Source of the DNA: Chitinophaga sp. Ak27
GTDB taxonomy: Bacteria; Bacteroidota; Bacteroidia; Chitinophagales; Chitinophagaceae
Assembly (NCBI RefSeq): GCF_012726295.1
Contig: NZ_JABAOB010000001.1
Span: 1,364,001 to 1,428,000 of the forward strand
Length of the DNA: 64,000 bases
Reading direction: 5' to 3'
Below the pieces are notes generated by a model that was given only the letters and a program-made list of their open reading frames with translations, had not been told where the DNA came from and searched no databases. Within the stretch, counting starts at the first letter, position 1, and each line of letters begins with the position of its first letter. The position numbers and the translations under genes were made by a program. Below, piece after piece: positions 25,278 through 33,502 of this stretch.

Positions 25278-25514
25278 GCTCATTTATTTACAGAGCCTAC
25301 ATATACCACTAATACCATCGAAGGCTTCCATCATCAGGTCCGTAAAGTAACCAAAACAAAGGGCGCATTTACCTCCGATATAGCCCTTTTAAAATAAATT
25401 TACCTGGCTGCACAAAACATCCAAAAGAAATGGACACAGCCACTTCAAAACTGGAGCCTGACTGTGTCCCAGTTATCAATTATATTTGGTGATCGACTAA
25501 AATTACGGTTATAA
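25278..25514 (+). pseudogene. IS256-family transposase C-terminal remnant
   Basis: The frame reads TYTTNTIEGFHHQVRKVTKT, then KGAFTSDIALLK, an in-frame TAA, and IYLAAQNIQKKW, WTQPLQNWSLTVSQLSIIF to a stop at 25512. These are the conserved C-terminal blocks of IS256-type (MULE superfamily) transposases. Only about 78 codons remain and one stop interrupts them. Confidence 0.75.
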
Positions 25515-25537
25515 AATATTACTTGACACAGTTTGTC

Positions 25538-26992
25538 TTACAGTCCCCCTAAATCAGCTAACTTTTCTTGTGCGTCTTTTTTGCCTTGTTTCATAGTCTC
25601 TTTTGAATACTTTTTGGAGAATTTAAGCGTCCCTGAGAACCAGCCACCCAAATGTTTTTTGGGGTAGAATAACACAAACCTGGCATCTGTGTGAAGAGAT
25701 TGAAGTGGCAAAACTGTCGGAGGGTAATTTGCCCGCATGTCTGGTAACTCATGTGCTCGTTTATTTCCTTTAGGGACTGGGTACTCTGATAGGTCAAAAA
25801 GCCTAGATAAATAGGCACTATCATCTGTTGTAATCTTGCAACCTGTAACAGCTTTAGTATCACATTCAAAGACAGTTAGCATCACAACAAATATTTCATC
25901 TACCTCTTCATATCTTAAGATTGGTACAACCGGACAGTTGTCAACGATTCCGCCATCAACATATTCGACTTTATCAATTGTAATTGATGGAACTATCCCA
26001 AAAGGAATAGCAGCACTGGCAGCACAATAGCTTACAGCTTTTTCACTATCTAGTTCATTTAATTTAATGTATTTTGGACACCATTTTTGCGATACAATGG
26101 GATTCCAAATTCCATAATCCCGCTTTGGTGGGTTTTGAGCCATAACAGTTACAGACCATGACGGTTTATCAGGATCATATACACTTACATTTCTAGCTAC
26201 CGTCGCCCATATAGGTACTTGTAATTTGCTCTCAGCAATAATCTCCTGTAATTTTGCTTTTAACGGACCAGATTCCAAAATACTAGACCCTTCAACCCAA
26301 AAAGCGTTGATGACACGTTTTAGTAGCACAGTCAGGCCATAAAATATTGCCATACCGATCATGCTAGCTGCCAAATAAAGCATACATGTAAATAGTCGGT
26401 GATTAGGCCAAATATTAAGTATCTGCTGCTGATAGCAACAGCAAATAACTACTAATATACTACTCATATACAAACCCATTCCTCGGCCTCTTTTGCCATC
26501 ATCATCTAAAAGAAAAGTATCAAGCACGCACAAAAAAGGTATGACAAAACCTATTCCTATGGCCATGAGGATATGCGAAAATGTATCATTAAAATGTGCA
26601 TACATAATCAGAAAAGGAAGCAACGCACATAGACTGGATAAAACCATTATCCACACCTTCCTAAATGGTACTTCCTGCCTCAGTACAGTTGCCCAGTGCA
26701 ATCGGAATACCACATATAATAATGATACTATTTTAATTACAAATCCAGGATAAAACTTAGAATTCAATATTTTAACAGGATAGATAGTAGAAAAACTAAG
26801 ATTATTCCACAGATCTTCTCCCTTTTCCATAGCATCGGCTGACCATAAAAAGGCGTTTAACGCACCGACGGATGTTCCGGCTACTACATCAAACTCGATT
26901 CCGGCTTCTTTGAATGCTTGCATACAACCGAAAGCATATGCTCCTTTTGCTCCGCCGCCAGCTAAGACCAGCGCTCGTTTTTTTTTCTTCAT
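25538..26992 (-). CDS. Patatin-like phospholipase with an inserted membrane domain
   Basis: A 484-residue protein. Residues 6-70 hold the oxyanion loop GGGAKG (12-17) and the nucleophile elbow GTSVG (39-43, Ser41). The catalytic Asp lies in VDGGIVDN near residue 347. Between about 85 and 235 the domain is split by roughly six hydrophobic stretches (VSLLYVVF, VWIMVLSSLCALLPFLIMY, ILMAIGIGFVIPFLCVL and more), so the enzyme is membrane-embedded. It would hydrolyse acyl esters of phospholipids. Patatins act as membrane-damaging effectors in some antiphage systems, but no cyclase is adjacent, so the role here is open. It stands alone on the minus strand. Confidence 0.8.
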   Translation of the reverse strand: MKKKKRALVLAGGGAKGAYAFGCMQAFKEAGIEFDVVAGTSVGALNAFLWSADAMEKGEDLWNNLSFSTIYPVKILNSKFYPGFVIKIVSLLYVVFRLHWATVLRQEVPFRKVWIMVLSSLCALLPFLIMYAHFNDTFSHILMAIGIGFVIPFLCVLDTFLLDDDGKRGRGMGLYMSSILVVICCCYQQQILNIWPNHRLFTCMLYLAASMIGMAIFYGLTVLLKRVINAFWVEGSSILESGPLKAKLQEIIAESKLQVPIWATVARNVSVYDPDKPSWSVTVMAQNPPKRDYGIWNPIVSQKWCPKYIKLNELDSEKAVSYCAASAAIPFGIVPSITIDKVEYVDGGIVDNCPVVPILRYEEVDEIFVVMLTVFECDTKAVTGCKITTDDSAYLSRLFDLSEYPVPKGNKRAHELPDMRANYPPTVLPLQSLHTDARFVLFYPKKHLGGWFSGTLKFSKKYSKETMKQGKKDAQEKLADLGGL

Positions 26993-27371
26993 ATTAACGA
27001 TAATCTATTGAGGTTAAATTACTTAATGTTAGTCAGCGAAAGGGAATTGTAGAATTGTTGATTACCATGGGAGGGATGCAAAACACATATACGTCTTTAA
27101 ATTTTTATATAAATTAGTATCCTAATAAATATAACGAATTATTATTTGATTTTTGGGGATTCGGATTATCAATACAATAAATAACAACCTATTAAACTTT
27201 TATTTTGGCACCTCCCGTTTCTTGTTTCTCCGTACACTTTCCTATGCATATCTCCCCGGATTCCTGGCGTCATTTCTTGAAATAGAAACAACACTAGCAA
27301 CCCAACTATCAGGGGAAACTACTTAATCTTTTACTCTACCTTCCAGGAACAGTTGAACTTTCAGAGTAACT
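26993..27371. other. Intergenic region, 379 bp
   Basis: AT-rich DNA upstream of the patatin gene. I see no gene, no repeats of note and no clear promoter pair. Confidence 0.4.
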
Positions 27372-27872
27372 CTAAACTATTCCTATGCTACTAGCAATTT
27401 CATCAATGTGGTTATATAGTATACGCACTGTTGAAGAGGAAAATATATAATCCATTTCCATCTTTGGTTCTCTATCAAGCCTCATCGATAGTGGATATGT
27501 ATATGAAGTTAGTTCCATTCCATCATATTTTCCAAGGTTTTCACCTTCATATGGGAAAGAAGGAAATAACGTCAACTCAAAATTAAGATGAAAAGGACGG
27601 GCATAGCGCTGTAATTTTTCTTCAAGCTCATTTTCCAAAGCAATTAGGCTATGCTCAATTAGGACCGAATCAGGGTATAGTCGTTGAATTTCTTGAAGAA
27701 TAGCAGCGTCAGTAGTATCGCCAGTCTCCCAATCATAATTTTTATTCAGAGTTCTTGTATATGGAAGCAGCCCTATAAATGGATAGTACTTATTGCCATA
27801 AACCGCAATAACTCTAAGGATTTGCCAATCCTTTACATCTAAAAATTTCGGTAAAATTTTTTTTGTAATCAT
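27372..27872 (-). CDS. Hypothetical protein, 166 residues
   Basis: An ATG-started soluble protein of unknown family, with no signal peptide. Recognisable only by normal composition and features such as DWQILRVIAVYGNKYYPFIG near the N-terminus. It precedes the patatin gene on the same strand by about 380 bp and follows the HEPN-type gene by 129 bp; no operon is evident. No function can be assigned. Confidence 0.55.
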   Translation of the reverse strand: MITKKILPKFLDVKDWQILRVIAVYGNKYYPFIGLLPYTRTLNKNYDWETGDTTDAAILQEIQRLYPDSVLIEHSLIALENELEEKLQRYARPFHLNFELTLFPSFPYEGENLGKYDGMELTSYTYPLSMRLDREPKMEMDYIFSSSTVRILYNHIDEIASSIGIV

Positions 27873-28001
27873 TAAATATATTTTTAAATGAGGAAAACTA
27901 TCTACTAAAAGATGATTCTAAAATGCAATACTCTTTCTTCATAGTATTTAGCGCTATCAAAACTCTTTAATAATGAATGGATCATCTTAATGCTTACATG
28001 A

Positions 28002-29261
28002 TTATTCCGCAGGAGTATCTTCTTGTCTAAAGATATCTCTGTAAAATTTGGCGGGCGTGATGTTATACTCTTGGAATTTAGCTTTAAAGTTATCTGCTAA
28101 TTGTTGATTGCTCCTAAGCATAGCGTCTATTGAATTATTTAAACCCCACGGAGCAAAATCCCTAGTGACTACGTAATTTAAGAACTTCAGAATGTCTTCG
28201 TCTGGTTCAATATTTTCCAAATAATGCCGGATTTTATTCTTATTGCTGTTATAGAAATCTAAATGCGCTTTCTGCACAATGTATTTATCCTTGAGCTGTG
28301 TGTAGAAGATTGTATTTTTCAGCGTATTTATATCTTCATCTATAGGAAACGCCTTATCAAGTTTAGCGACAGCCGTTTCAATAGCTTCTTCCAGTTGATC
28401 ATTTGGAATCAAGCGCAGCCGTATAAATGTACAAAAAACAGTATAATCGTTGTACTTTGTTGTAAACAGATGCCCCTTCCAGATAGAACGGACAATTTGC
28501 GGATAATTGGATAGAAAATGGCAATGTTGTGGATACCGACGAAAAAAATATGTTATAGTAGAAAGTTTTATCTGGTGAAAAGCAAAATCAGCACCTGCTC
28601 TTTTTAAATCCCCTGGAGAAAAGAGGAAAATCTTATCCATGATCTGAAAAAATTCTTCTGGCTTGATATTGTTTTTTAAATCAGCAAAGAAAACAGGGTA
28701 ATTCCTCAGTTCCATTACTCGGGGTATCTGTTGCACTAATGGGGTTACATCTTGTCCTAAAGGGTTTTTATTTACATCAAAATGATCTACGATCAAGGAT
28801 ACAAGTGATCCCATACTGCCATTAACTTGAAAACGCTGCAACATGTGCAGAAGAAAATCCCAAAATGCTTCAACTGTAATACGCGTTATTGCATTATTTT
28901 TATGGTGCACACAATCATTCCTTCTATTCTTCCAATAGATAACTTGGTTGCGAAGGTCATCATTAATAAAAAAAACTGGATCTTTCTGCCTTTGAGTCTG
29001 AGTCAACAATCCTTCTTCCCATTTGTCAATATTCCTGAGTTCTCCTTGTATAATCGACCATTGCTGAGCATTTATGCCGTTGGGGGGAGTAACGGAATTA
29101 AGTATCCTGAATTTTAAAATTGACATAAAGCCCAAATATGAAAAGGCGTAAGCTGCTTTATATGCGCCTGCCTTATAGCACAAAAAGGATTCACTAAATA
29201 ATTCTTGGGAATCAATTTCGAGATTCAATTCCAATAAAAAGTGTTCTAAAGGTAGTTGCAT
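28002..29261 (-). CDS. HEPN-type putative RNase, 419 residues
   Basis: The N-terminal 130 residues form a helical HEPN-like domain. Helices include FSESFLCYKAGAYKAAYAFS and YLGFMSILKFRIL, and the catalytic-type motif R-N-D-C-V-H at 114-119 fits the Rx4-6H signature of HEPN ribonucleases. The remaining 290 residues are helical and unrecognised. HEPN proteins in islands often act in abortive infection or as toxins that cut RNA. No nucleotidyltransferase antitoxin (MNT) is next to it. It is the last gene before the right att-like repeat. Confidence 0.6.
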   Translation of the reverse strand: MQLPLEHFLLELNLEIDSQELFSESFLCYKAGAYKAAYAFSYLGFMSILKFRILNSVTPPNGINAQQWSIIQGELRNIDKWEEGLLTQTQRQKDPVFFINDDLRNQVIYWKNRRNDCVHHKNNAITRITVEAFWDFLLHMLQRFQVNGSMGSLVSLIVDHFDVNKNPLGQDVTPLVQQIPRVMELRNYPVFFADLKNNIKPEEFFQIMDKIFLFSPGDLKRAGADFAFHQIKLSTITYFFRRYPQHCHFLSNYPQIVRSIWKGHLFTTKYNDYTVFCTFIRLRLIPNDQLEEAIETAVAKLDKAFPIDEDINTLKNTIFYTQLKDKYIVQKAHLDFYNSNKNKIRHYLENIEPDEDILKFLNYVVTRDFAPWGLNNSIDAMLRSNQQLADNFKAKFQEYNITPAKFYRDIFRQEDTPAE

Positions 29262-29570
29262 TCTAGATATTTAAAACGTACAATATATTAATATTTTCAT
29301 CAATTAGAGCCAACAATAAAAGCAAGTATCAGCTCAAGAAAAAATTTTTCGATTGTAATATTAAAAGTTACAGATCCTTTGGCTCCATTGATAAGTATTC
29401 TACATTTTACTCAATCAATTTATCAAGTAACCAACTCGCAGGTTTAGTTCTATGGATAGACAATTTATTTTCGCTATGATAGTGAGAAAGAGCGAATAGA
29501 TGTTTAAAAAAACGGTGTTCTTTCATTTTAAGACACAAATTTGACAAGATACTAATAACCAGGCCATTGG

Positions 29571-29679
29571 GAATCCAGTTCAGGGTATATCAATAGGTTG
29601 TAAGTAATTGATTTACAATCTGTTTTATTTTTAGTCGATTCCGTTTTCCCTGCATTTCCTCCGCTTTCTCCCACTATCG
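29571..29679. repeat. att-like direct repeat, copy 2
   Basis: This 109-bp copy matches 3110-3218 at 97 positions without gaps. It contains the tRNA T-arm end and a weakened version of the tRNA terminator hairpin, but no tRNA body. It marks the junction between the AT-rich cargo island and the conjugative element. The 29262-29570 stretch before it has no gene. Confidence 0.75.
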
Positions 29680-29731
29680 ACCGAAATTGTTTATCCTATA
29701 GATCAGCCAGTATCACCGGTATTTTGTTCGC

Positions 29732-29968
29732 TTATGCTTTTGCCAGAAATCGAATAACATATTTCCCGGCTCTTGGTAGTAACGGGTATTTCACAAATAA
29801 CGGCCCCTCGTAGTTTGAGGGACTTTGTGGTATTAGTGTTCGCTTAGTGCAACTATTACTTGAATCTCGTAAAACTTCTATGACGCGTTGCAAAACATCC
29901 TGTCTGAATTTACGTTTGAACCAATCATTAAGTTTTTTTCCAGTGTAACCATTGCACGGCCAAGTCAT
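29732..29968 (-). CDS. Small hypothetical protein at the element end
   Basis: A 78-codon frame whose ATG overlaps the stop of the HTH gene upstream as ATGA, a sign of coupled translation. The sequence begins MTWPCNGYTGKKLNDWFKRK and has a basic N-terminal half. No family is recognised. The position next to an att site and behind a small DNA-binding protein would suit an excision-related accessory protein. Confidence 0.45.
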   Translation of the reverse strand: MTWPCNGYTGKKLNDWFKRKFRQDVLQRVIEVLRDSSNSCTKRTLIPQSPSNYEGPLFVKYPLLPRAGKYVIRFLAKA

Positions 29969-30222
29969 CTGATTTTCTTAATGGAAAGATGGGTAGCCGC
30001 TGATTCAAAAGGCGAAGGCGAACCATTCATAAGGGTGTCCAGTTCCTCCCGTTTATAATAACCACTTACATTTCTGTAAACGCCCATTTCCTGTGCCTTT
30101 TTTGCCAGTTGCGACTTTCCAAGGTTGGTGTATACCTGCGCTTCTTCCGGCTTCAAAAAGGGCTTAAAACAAAGAGCTATTGCCCGCATTACCACCAGTT
30201 CATCTTTGTTTATCATGACCAT
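29965..30222 (-). CDS. Small helix-turn-helix protein, excisionase-like
   Basis: An 85-residue protein from ATG 30222 (alternatively 30216; a longer frame runs through the operator and is unlikely). It carries a MerR/excisionase-style winged helix (LKPEEAQVYTNLGKSQLAKK, then AQEMGVYRNVSGYYKREELD). Such proteins bend att DNA during excision or regulate transfer genes. It sits about 290 bp from the right att copy and is preceded by one of the three TCTTACACC-N10 inverted repeats, exactly where the CTnDOT xis genes are RteC-controlled. Confidence 0.65.
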   Translation of the reverse strand: MVMINKDELVVMRAIALCFKPFLKPEEAQVYTNLGKSQLAKKAQEMGVYRNVSGYYKREELDTLMNGSPSPFESAATHLSIKKIR

Positions 30223-30257
30223 TTTTACCTGCAAAATGGTACTCCAGTGGTAGTTTC

Positions 30258-30285
30258 TCTTACACCAAATCATACAGATGTAAGA
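30258..30285 (-). promoter_or_regulatory. Inverted-repeat regulatory site 1 (TCTTACACC-N10-GATGTAAGA)
   Basis: Arms at 30258-30266 and 30277-30285 match at 8 of 9 positions. It lies 36 bp before the excisionase-like ATG on the minus strand, and a TTTG box follows 22 nt downstream. The same site occurs at 47.85 and 60.69 kb. Confidence 0.65.
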
Positions 30286-30353
30286 AAAAACGGACGTTTT
30301 CGGAAAAGGAAGCAGATGATCGTTTTTAATCAGCCTCCAAAGCCTGCACCGGG

Positions 30354-30548
30354 CTAGCCACGATTTTGCCGTCTTTCAGGTAAAGTAATACCCGCAGCTC
30401 GATAGATGTTATCGCAGACTTCGCGGGAATCACTCTCGTAGCCTTCAAAGGTCCACATGACCGATGCCCGGAAGCGCAACGGATCGGTATAGAGAAACTT
30501 AAAAAAACTCAACGGCCGGGTGAAGTCGTATGCGAATGGATCATTCAA
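30354..30548 (-). CDS. Small hypothetical protein, 64 residues
   Basis: An ATG-started frame with codon use like the surrounding element genes. The sequence (LSFFKFLYTDPLRFRASVMW, then GYESDSREVCDNIYRAAG) is plausible for a compact soluble protein, unknown family. It lies upstream of the regulatory repeat and downstream of the DUF3560 gene's terminator, so it is probably its own unit. Confidence 0.4.
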   Translation of the reverse strand: MNDPFAYDFTRPLSFFKFLYTDPLRFRASVMWTFEGYESDSREVCDNIYRAAGITLPERRQNRG

Positions 30549-30666
30549 ACCGGTACGACCAAAATATTTTAGAGCCAGCCACTATTTTTTTCAAAATGGC
30601 TTCATCCCAAAAAAGTAAACTTAGAGAGATGATAGAAATAACAAGTTTCTTTAAAAGTGAATAAAG

Positions 30667-30690
30667 GCGGGCACCCTTCCCGGCGCCCGC
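30667..30690 (-). terminator. Terminator after the DUF3560 gene
   Basis: GCGGGC (30667-30672) pairs with GCCCGC (30685-30690). In minus direction the stem is followed by a T-rich stretch. It is just past the stop at 30697. Confidence 0.6.
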
Positions 30691-30696
30691 TGTTGG

Positions 30697-31479
30697 TTAT
30701 TCGGGGGTATATACCCGTAAGAAAAATTTGGCGGCAGAAAATCCTGCATTATTCAGCTGGCGCTGCCAGGCCATTTCCTCTCGACAAAATGTAAAGCCGT
30801 TATGGCGCAGTGCCTCGCGTACTTTTTCGACAGGTTTGCCAGGAAATATTAGTTGTATGCGGTTTGCTTCTACATTCTGTACTACGCGGACTCCCTTAAA
30901 AGTAAATTCCTGTGTGGTGAGGGCTGTCAGTTTTTCCAATTTGGCAATACGCTGTTTGGTATTGCGGATAACGGCATTATTATTACTTAACCGGTAATGC
31001 GGATAGCCTATATCCCAGCGACTGGCGGCACTGGTTAGCTCGGTCCATAGCGCTTCCGTCGCGCTGGGGAGCTTTAAAAAAGCATCTTTGTCGTTCTTCT
31101 TGATAAATTTGTTGGTTTGTTTCATAAATTCTTGCATCGCCGTTAGGCGTTCCAGCTTTTCTTTGAGCAAAGCCAATGCATCCGGGTTATCGGAAGAAAT
31201 GGCATTATTGTTTTCGACGATTTCAGCTTTATCCCTATAATAAGTGGCCTTATCGGTCGCTTCTATGCTCTTACGCATATAGTTATCGATCTTAGCAAGG
31301 TCGCGGCGGTGGCGCTTTTCGGAGTAGTGGCCGACCAGTATAGGCTGCCCAGGAGGAATGAAACTACTGATCTCCCTGGCGGCATCGTAACGGCGGGTAG
31401 ATTCCTGCTCACATTTGGCGGCTTGCTGTTTGGCATAGTCAATGCGCCGTTGCTTTCTTTCGTGATAATTGTGTTTCAT
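30697..31479 (-). CDS. DUF3560-domain protein
   Basis: A 260-residue protein. The N-terminal half is a highly charged helical region typical of DUF3560 (ERKQRRIDYAKQQAAKCEQE, then ILVGHYSEKRHRRDLAKIDN, YMRKSIEATDKA). The C-terminal part (about 195-260) is a small alpha/beta unit (GVRVVQNVEANRIQLIFPGK and WQRQLNNAGFSAAKFFL). The family is common on Bacteroidota conjugative elements; its molecular role is unknown. It is the last gene of the accessory operon running from 33.5 to 30.7 kb. Confidence 0.8.
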   Translation of the reverse strand: MKHNYHERKQRRIDYAKQQAAKCEQESTRRYDAAREISSFIPPGQPILVGHYSEKRHRRDLAKIDNYMRKSIEATDKATYYRDKAEIVENNNAISSDNPDALALLKEKLERLTAMQEFMKQTNKFIKKNDKDAFLKLPSATEALWTELTSAASRWDIGYPHYRLSNNNAVIRNTKQRIAKLEKLTALTTQEFTFKGVRVVQNVEANRIQLIFPGKPVEKVREALRHNGFTFCREEMAWQRQLNNAGFSAAKFFLRVYTPE

Positions 31480-31711
31480 ATACTTGTTTTTTTAGTTTAA
31501 AAATTGGGATGGCGGAAATAGTGGGAAGTGCCGGTGCTGGGCTGTTTGCCCGTGGTTGTCTTACTTCTGCTTTGTAAAAGCAGGCAGCGCGAAGGGCGGG
31601 CGCTTCGGCTTTTTTGCGGCTTTTAAAGCGCCTGGAATATGCGGGGATAAAAGCCCAGGGCGTACGGTAGCCCAGCACGATTATTTGATAGTGGTATGTT
31701 TCCATGTGCAA
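31439..31711 (-). CDS. Small hypothetical protein overlapping the DUF3560 gene
   Basis: A 90-codon frame whose 3' end overlaps the DUF3560 start by 41 bp. The first 50 residues (METYHYQIIVLGYRTPWAFI, then KSRKKAEAPALRAACFYKAE) look genuine; the C-terminal third is proline-rich and may be spurious. An ATG start and fit between two genes of the operon are the main support. Confidence 0.4.
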   Translation of the reverse strand: MHMETYHYQIIVLGYRTPWAFIPAYSRRFKSRKKAEAPALRAACFYKAEVRQPRANSPAPALPTISAIPIFKLKKQVYETQLSRKKATAH

Positions 31712-31721
31712 GGTGCGCCTA

Positions 31722-32030
31722 TTACCTGGTTAAGACGGTGTAGGCCGCAATGATTTTTTTACTCATTTCTTCCGCTTCCGCAGCGCGGTGCTGGTTGCGG
31801 TCCGGGTGCCATTCCATCATGAGCCGCCGGAAGGCTTTTTTTATCCCGGCAGCGGTGGCGCCTAGCGGTACGTTCAGTATTTCGTGCGGCGTTTGTGGCT
31901 GGCCGTTAAAAAAGGCGGTGGCATCTTCCTTGCTCATGCGGCCTTTGAATGCGCCTTTCCACTCGTGGGCATTGCCGTAACCGTCGCCGGTGTCGTAGGT
32001 TTGGTAACCTTCCAAAAATGATTTTGCCAT
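31722..32030 (-). CDS. J-domain protein, 102 residues
   Basis: The C-terminal 55 residues are a DnaJ J-domain: HEILNVPLGATAAGIKKAFR, RLMMEWHPDRNQ with the HPD motif, and the closing helix with EMSKKIIAAYTVL. The first 45 residues are unrecognised. J-domains stimulate the ATPase of Hsp70 (DnaK), so the protein would direct the host chaperone to an element-encoded task. It is 4 bp from the SWIM gene stop, in the same operon as a second J-domain gene. Confidence 0.85.
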   Translation of the reverse strand: MAKSFLEGYQTYDTGDGYGNAHEWKGAFKGRMSKEDATAFFNGQPQTPHEILNVPLGATAAGIKKAFRRLMMEWHPDRNQHRAAEAEEMSKKIIAAYTVLTR

Positions 32031-32034
32031 CTTA

Positions 32035-32274
32035 TTATTGATTTATGATGTTGACTTCAAAGGGTTGTTCTTTACCTGGTAAGTTGAGCGCGTCCAGGTG
32101 CTTGCAATGGCGGTGCGCCTTCCAGCCGGGACAACTGCAAGCCCAATGTCTTTTTTTGATGTTTTGGGCGATTACATAGAGGCGGTTAGAGCTGGCGCTC
32201 TTGATGTTGAACCGGTTTTGCCATTGGTCGTTGTCCGGTAATTGCAGGGTTGCATTTACATAAATGGTAATCAT
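32035..32274 (-). CDS. SWIM zinc-finger protein, 79 residues
   Basis: A small protein with the SWIM signature C46-x-C48-x8-C57-x-H59 (WACSCPGWKAHRHCKHLDAL), predicted to bind zinc and DNA or protein. The N-terminal half is a beta-rich unit. SWIM proteins of this size are frequent cargo in Bacteroidota conjugative elements; role unknown. Confidence 0.8.
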   Translation of the reverse strand: MITIYVNATLQLPDNDQWQNRFNIKSASSNRLYVIAQNIKKRHWACSCPGWKAHRHCKHLDALNLPGKEQPFEVNIINQ

Positions 32275-32305
32275 GATTGAAAATTTTTTAACTGTGGGAA
32301 AATGA

Positions 32306-32323
32306 GGGGCGCCCCGGTGCCCC
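32306..32323 (-). terminator. GC-rich hairpin after the 32331 gene
   Basis: GGGGC (32306-32310) can pair with GCCCC (32311-32315 or 32319-32323). In minus direction T-rich DNA follows (ATTTTCCC). It may be an intra-operon attenuator. Confidence 0.35.
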
Positions 32324-32330
32324 GGTTACG

Positions 32331-32762
32331 TTATTGTAAAAAGCCTTGTTCTTTGATGTTGCGGAGCCAGATATTGGCGAAATAGGTTTGGTCGGCTTGC
32401 TCGCGCGGGTAGTAACCGCCAAAGGTGGAACCGTTAAAGCGTACGCTTTCGCTGTAATGGCCGGTTGTATCCTGGCGGAAAGAGGCCGGGCAGATAATTA
32501 CCGTTGTTGGGTCGCAACCTTTGGTGTAGCCCATGACGATAAAATCCATAGCAGGATCGTGCATGGTATCGCCGTATTGTAGGAAGGTGTGCGCAAGCTG
32601 GTACAGGTCCGCGGTATGCTTGCCACCCTCACCGTGTAGCGGTGACATTTTGGAGAGTGTGAGGGGCATAAACCCCTCACTTAAAAATTTATGAGAAATG
32701 GCGTTTGTCCGTTCCAGTAGTGTGCAAAACACTTTAGTAGCTGTACGATTTAAATTTTTCAT
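32331..32762 (-). CDS. Conserved conjugative-element protein, DUF6908-like
   Basis: A 143-residue soluble protein. The middle section DLYQLAHTFLQYGDTMHDPA and MDFIVMGYTKGCDPTTVII resembles the DUF6908 family found on Bacteroidota conjugative elements, although I cannot confirm the assignment. No catalytic motif is visible. It lies between the second J-domain gene and the SWIM gene in the accessory operon. Confidence 0.55.
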   Translation of the reverse strand: MKNLNRTATKVFCTLLERTNAISHKFLSEGFMPLTLSKMSPLHGEGGKHTADLYQLAHTFLQYGDTMHDPAMDFIVMGYTKGCDPTTVIICPASFRQDTTGHYSESVRFNGSTFGGYYPREQADQTYFANIWLRNIKEQGFLQ

Positions 32763-32801
32763 CGTGTATTTATTTTGAAGTGAAAAAATGGAAGTGCGTT
32801 T

Positions 32802-33278
32802 TTAGTGGGCGAGCAGGGGCCGCGTGTTGCGGGCGATAGTTTGGCTCCCGTAGCGGTTTTTAATCTGCTCTAACGTGAGGTTACCGCCGTGCAAACACTT
32901 GTACTCTTCGGGGCGGTAGTACCAGCATTGCTTTTTGGAAGCGTAGAAAAGGCCGGCGGCTTTTAGCTCTTTGCGCACCGCGTAGGTGTTGCCGGATACC
33001 CAAATCCAGAGGCCCATCAGTTCAATGATGACGCCTTCAAGGTGAATGATTTTTTCGAGTGTTTCGCGGTACCGTTCCGTTTCGGTGATCGCTTCTTCTT
33101 TCTCGACCTCGGAAAGATCAGCGCCGCGGTAGATGGCCGCGCAGGCTGCCGCGTATGCTGTATTAATGGCCTGCATGGTGGCTGTATCGCCGCCCCTGTC
33201 GGGGTGGTGGGTTTTCGCCAGTTCGCGGTAAAGTACCTTTACTTCGTCGATGGTGGTGCAATGTTTAAAGTAGTTCAT
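32802..33278 (-). CDS. J-domain protein, 158 residues
   Basis: The J-domain is at the N-terminus: LYRELAKTHHPDRGGDTATM with HPD at 25-27, followed by the helix INTAYAAACAAIY. The C-terminal half contains GLWIWVSGNTYAVRKELKAA and GLFYASKKQCWYYRPE, a small domain often fused to such J-domains on mobile elements. It should recruit the host Hsp70. Together with the other J-domain protein 0.8 kb away it suggests a chaperone-dependent step in replication or transfer of the element. Confidence 0.85.
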   Translation of the reverse strand: MNYFKHCTTIDEVKVLYRELAKTHHPDRGGDTATMQAINTAYAAACAAIYRGADLSEVEKEEAITETERYRETLEKIIHLEGVIIELMGLWIWVSGNTYAVRKELKAAGLFYASKKQCWYYRPEEYKCLHGGNLTLEQIKNRYGSQTIARNTRPLLAH

Positions 33279-33289
33279 GACGCGGTTTT

Positions 33290-33502
33290 TTATGCAATGA
33301 ATAAGGTGAGGTGTTGAGCGGTGCGGGTGGGGTCAATGCCTTTGCGCGAATGTTTACGCGCCAGGTGGTAAACCATTATATCCGCATTCTGAAAAATGGC
33401 CCATGCGCTGGTAATGGCCTTTGCGCGGGAAATTTGCCGCGTGCGCTGGATCTGCCAGCTGGTGCGCATGAGCGCGACGAGTGAAAAAGTTTGTCTGGTC
33501 AT
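33290..33502 (-). CDS. Small hypothetical protein, 70 residues
   Basis: An ATG-started frame 12 bp upstream of the J-domain gene, with strong basic character (MRTSWQIQRTRQISRAKAIT, then YHLARKHSRKGIDP). Composition and position suggest a real first gene of the accessory operon; family unknown. Confidence 0.45.
   Translation of the reverse strand: MTRQTFSLVALMRTSWQIQRTRQISRAKAITSAWAIFQNADIMVYHLARKHSRKGIDPTRTAQHLTLFIA

Noticed and set aside
25538..26992. A CBASS operon with the patatin as effector
   Set aside because: No CD-NTase (nucleotide cyclase) gene or Cap accessory genes are adjacent.
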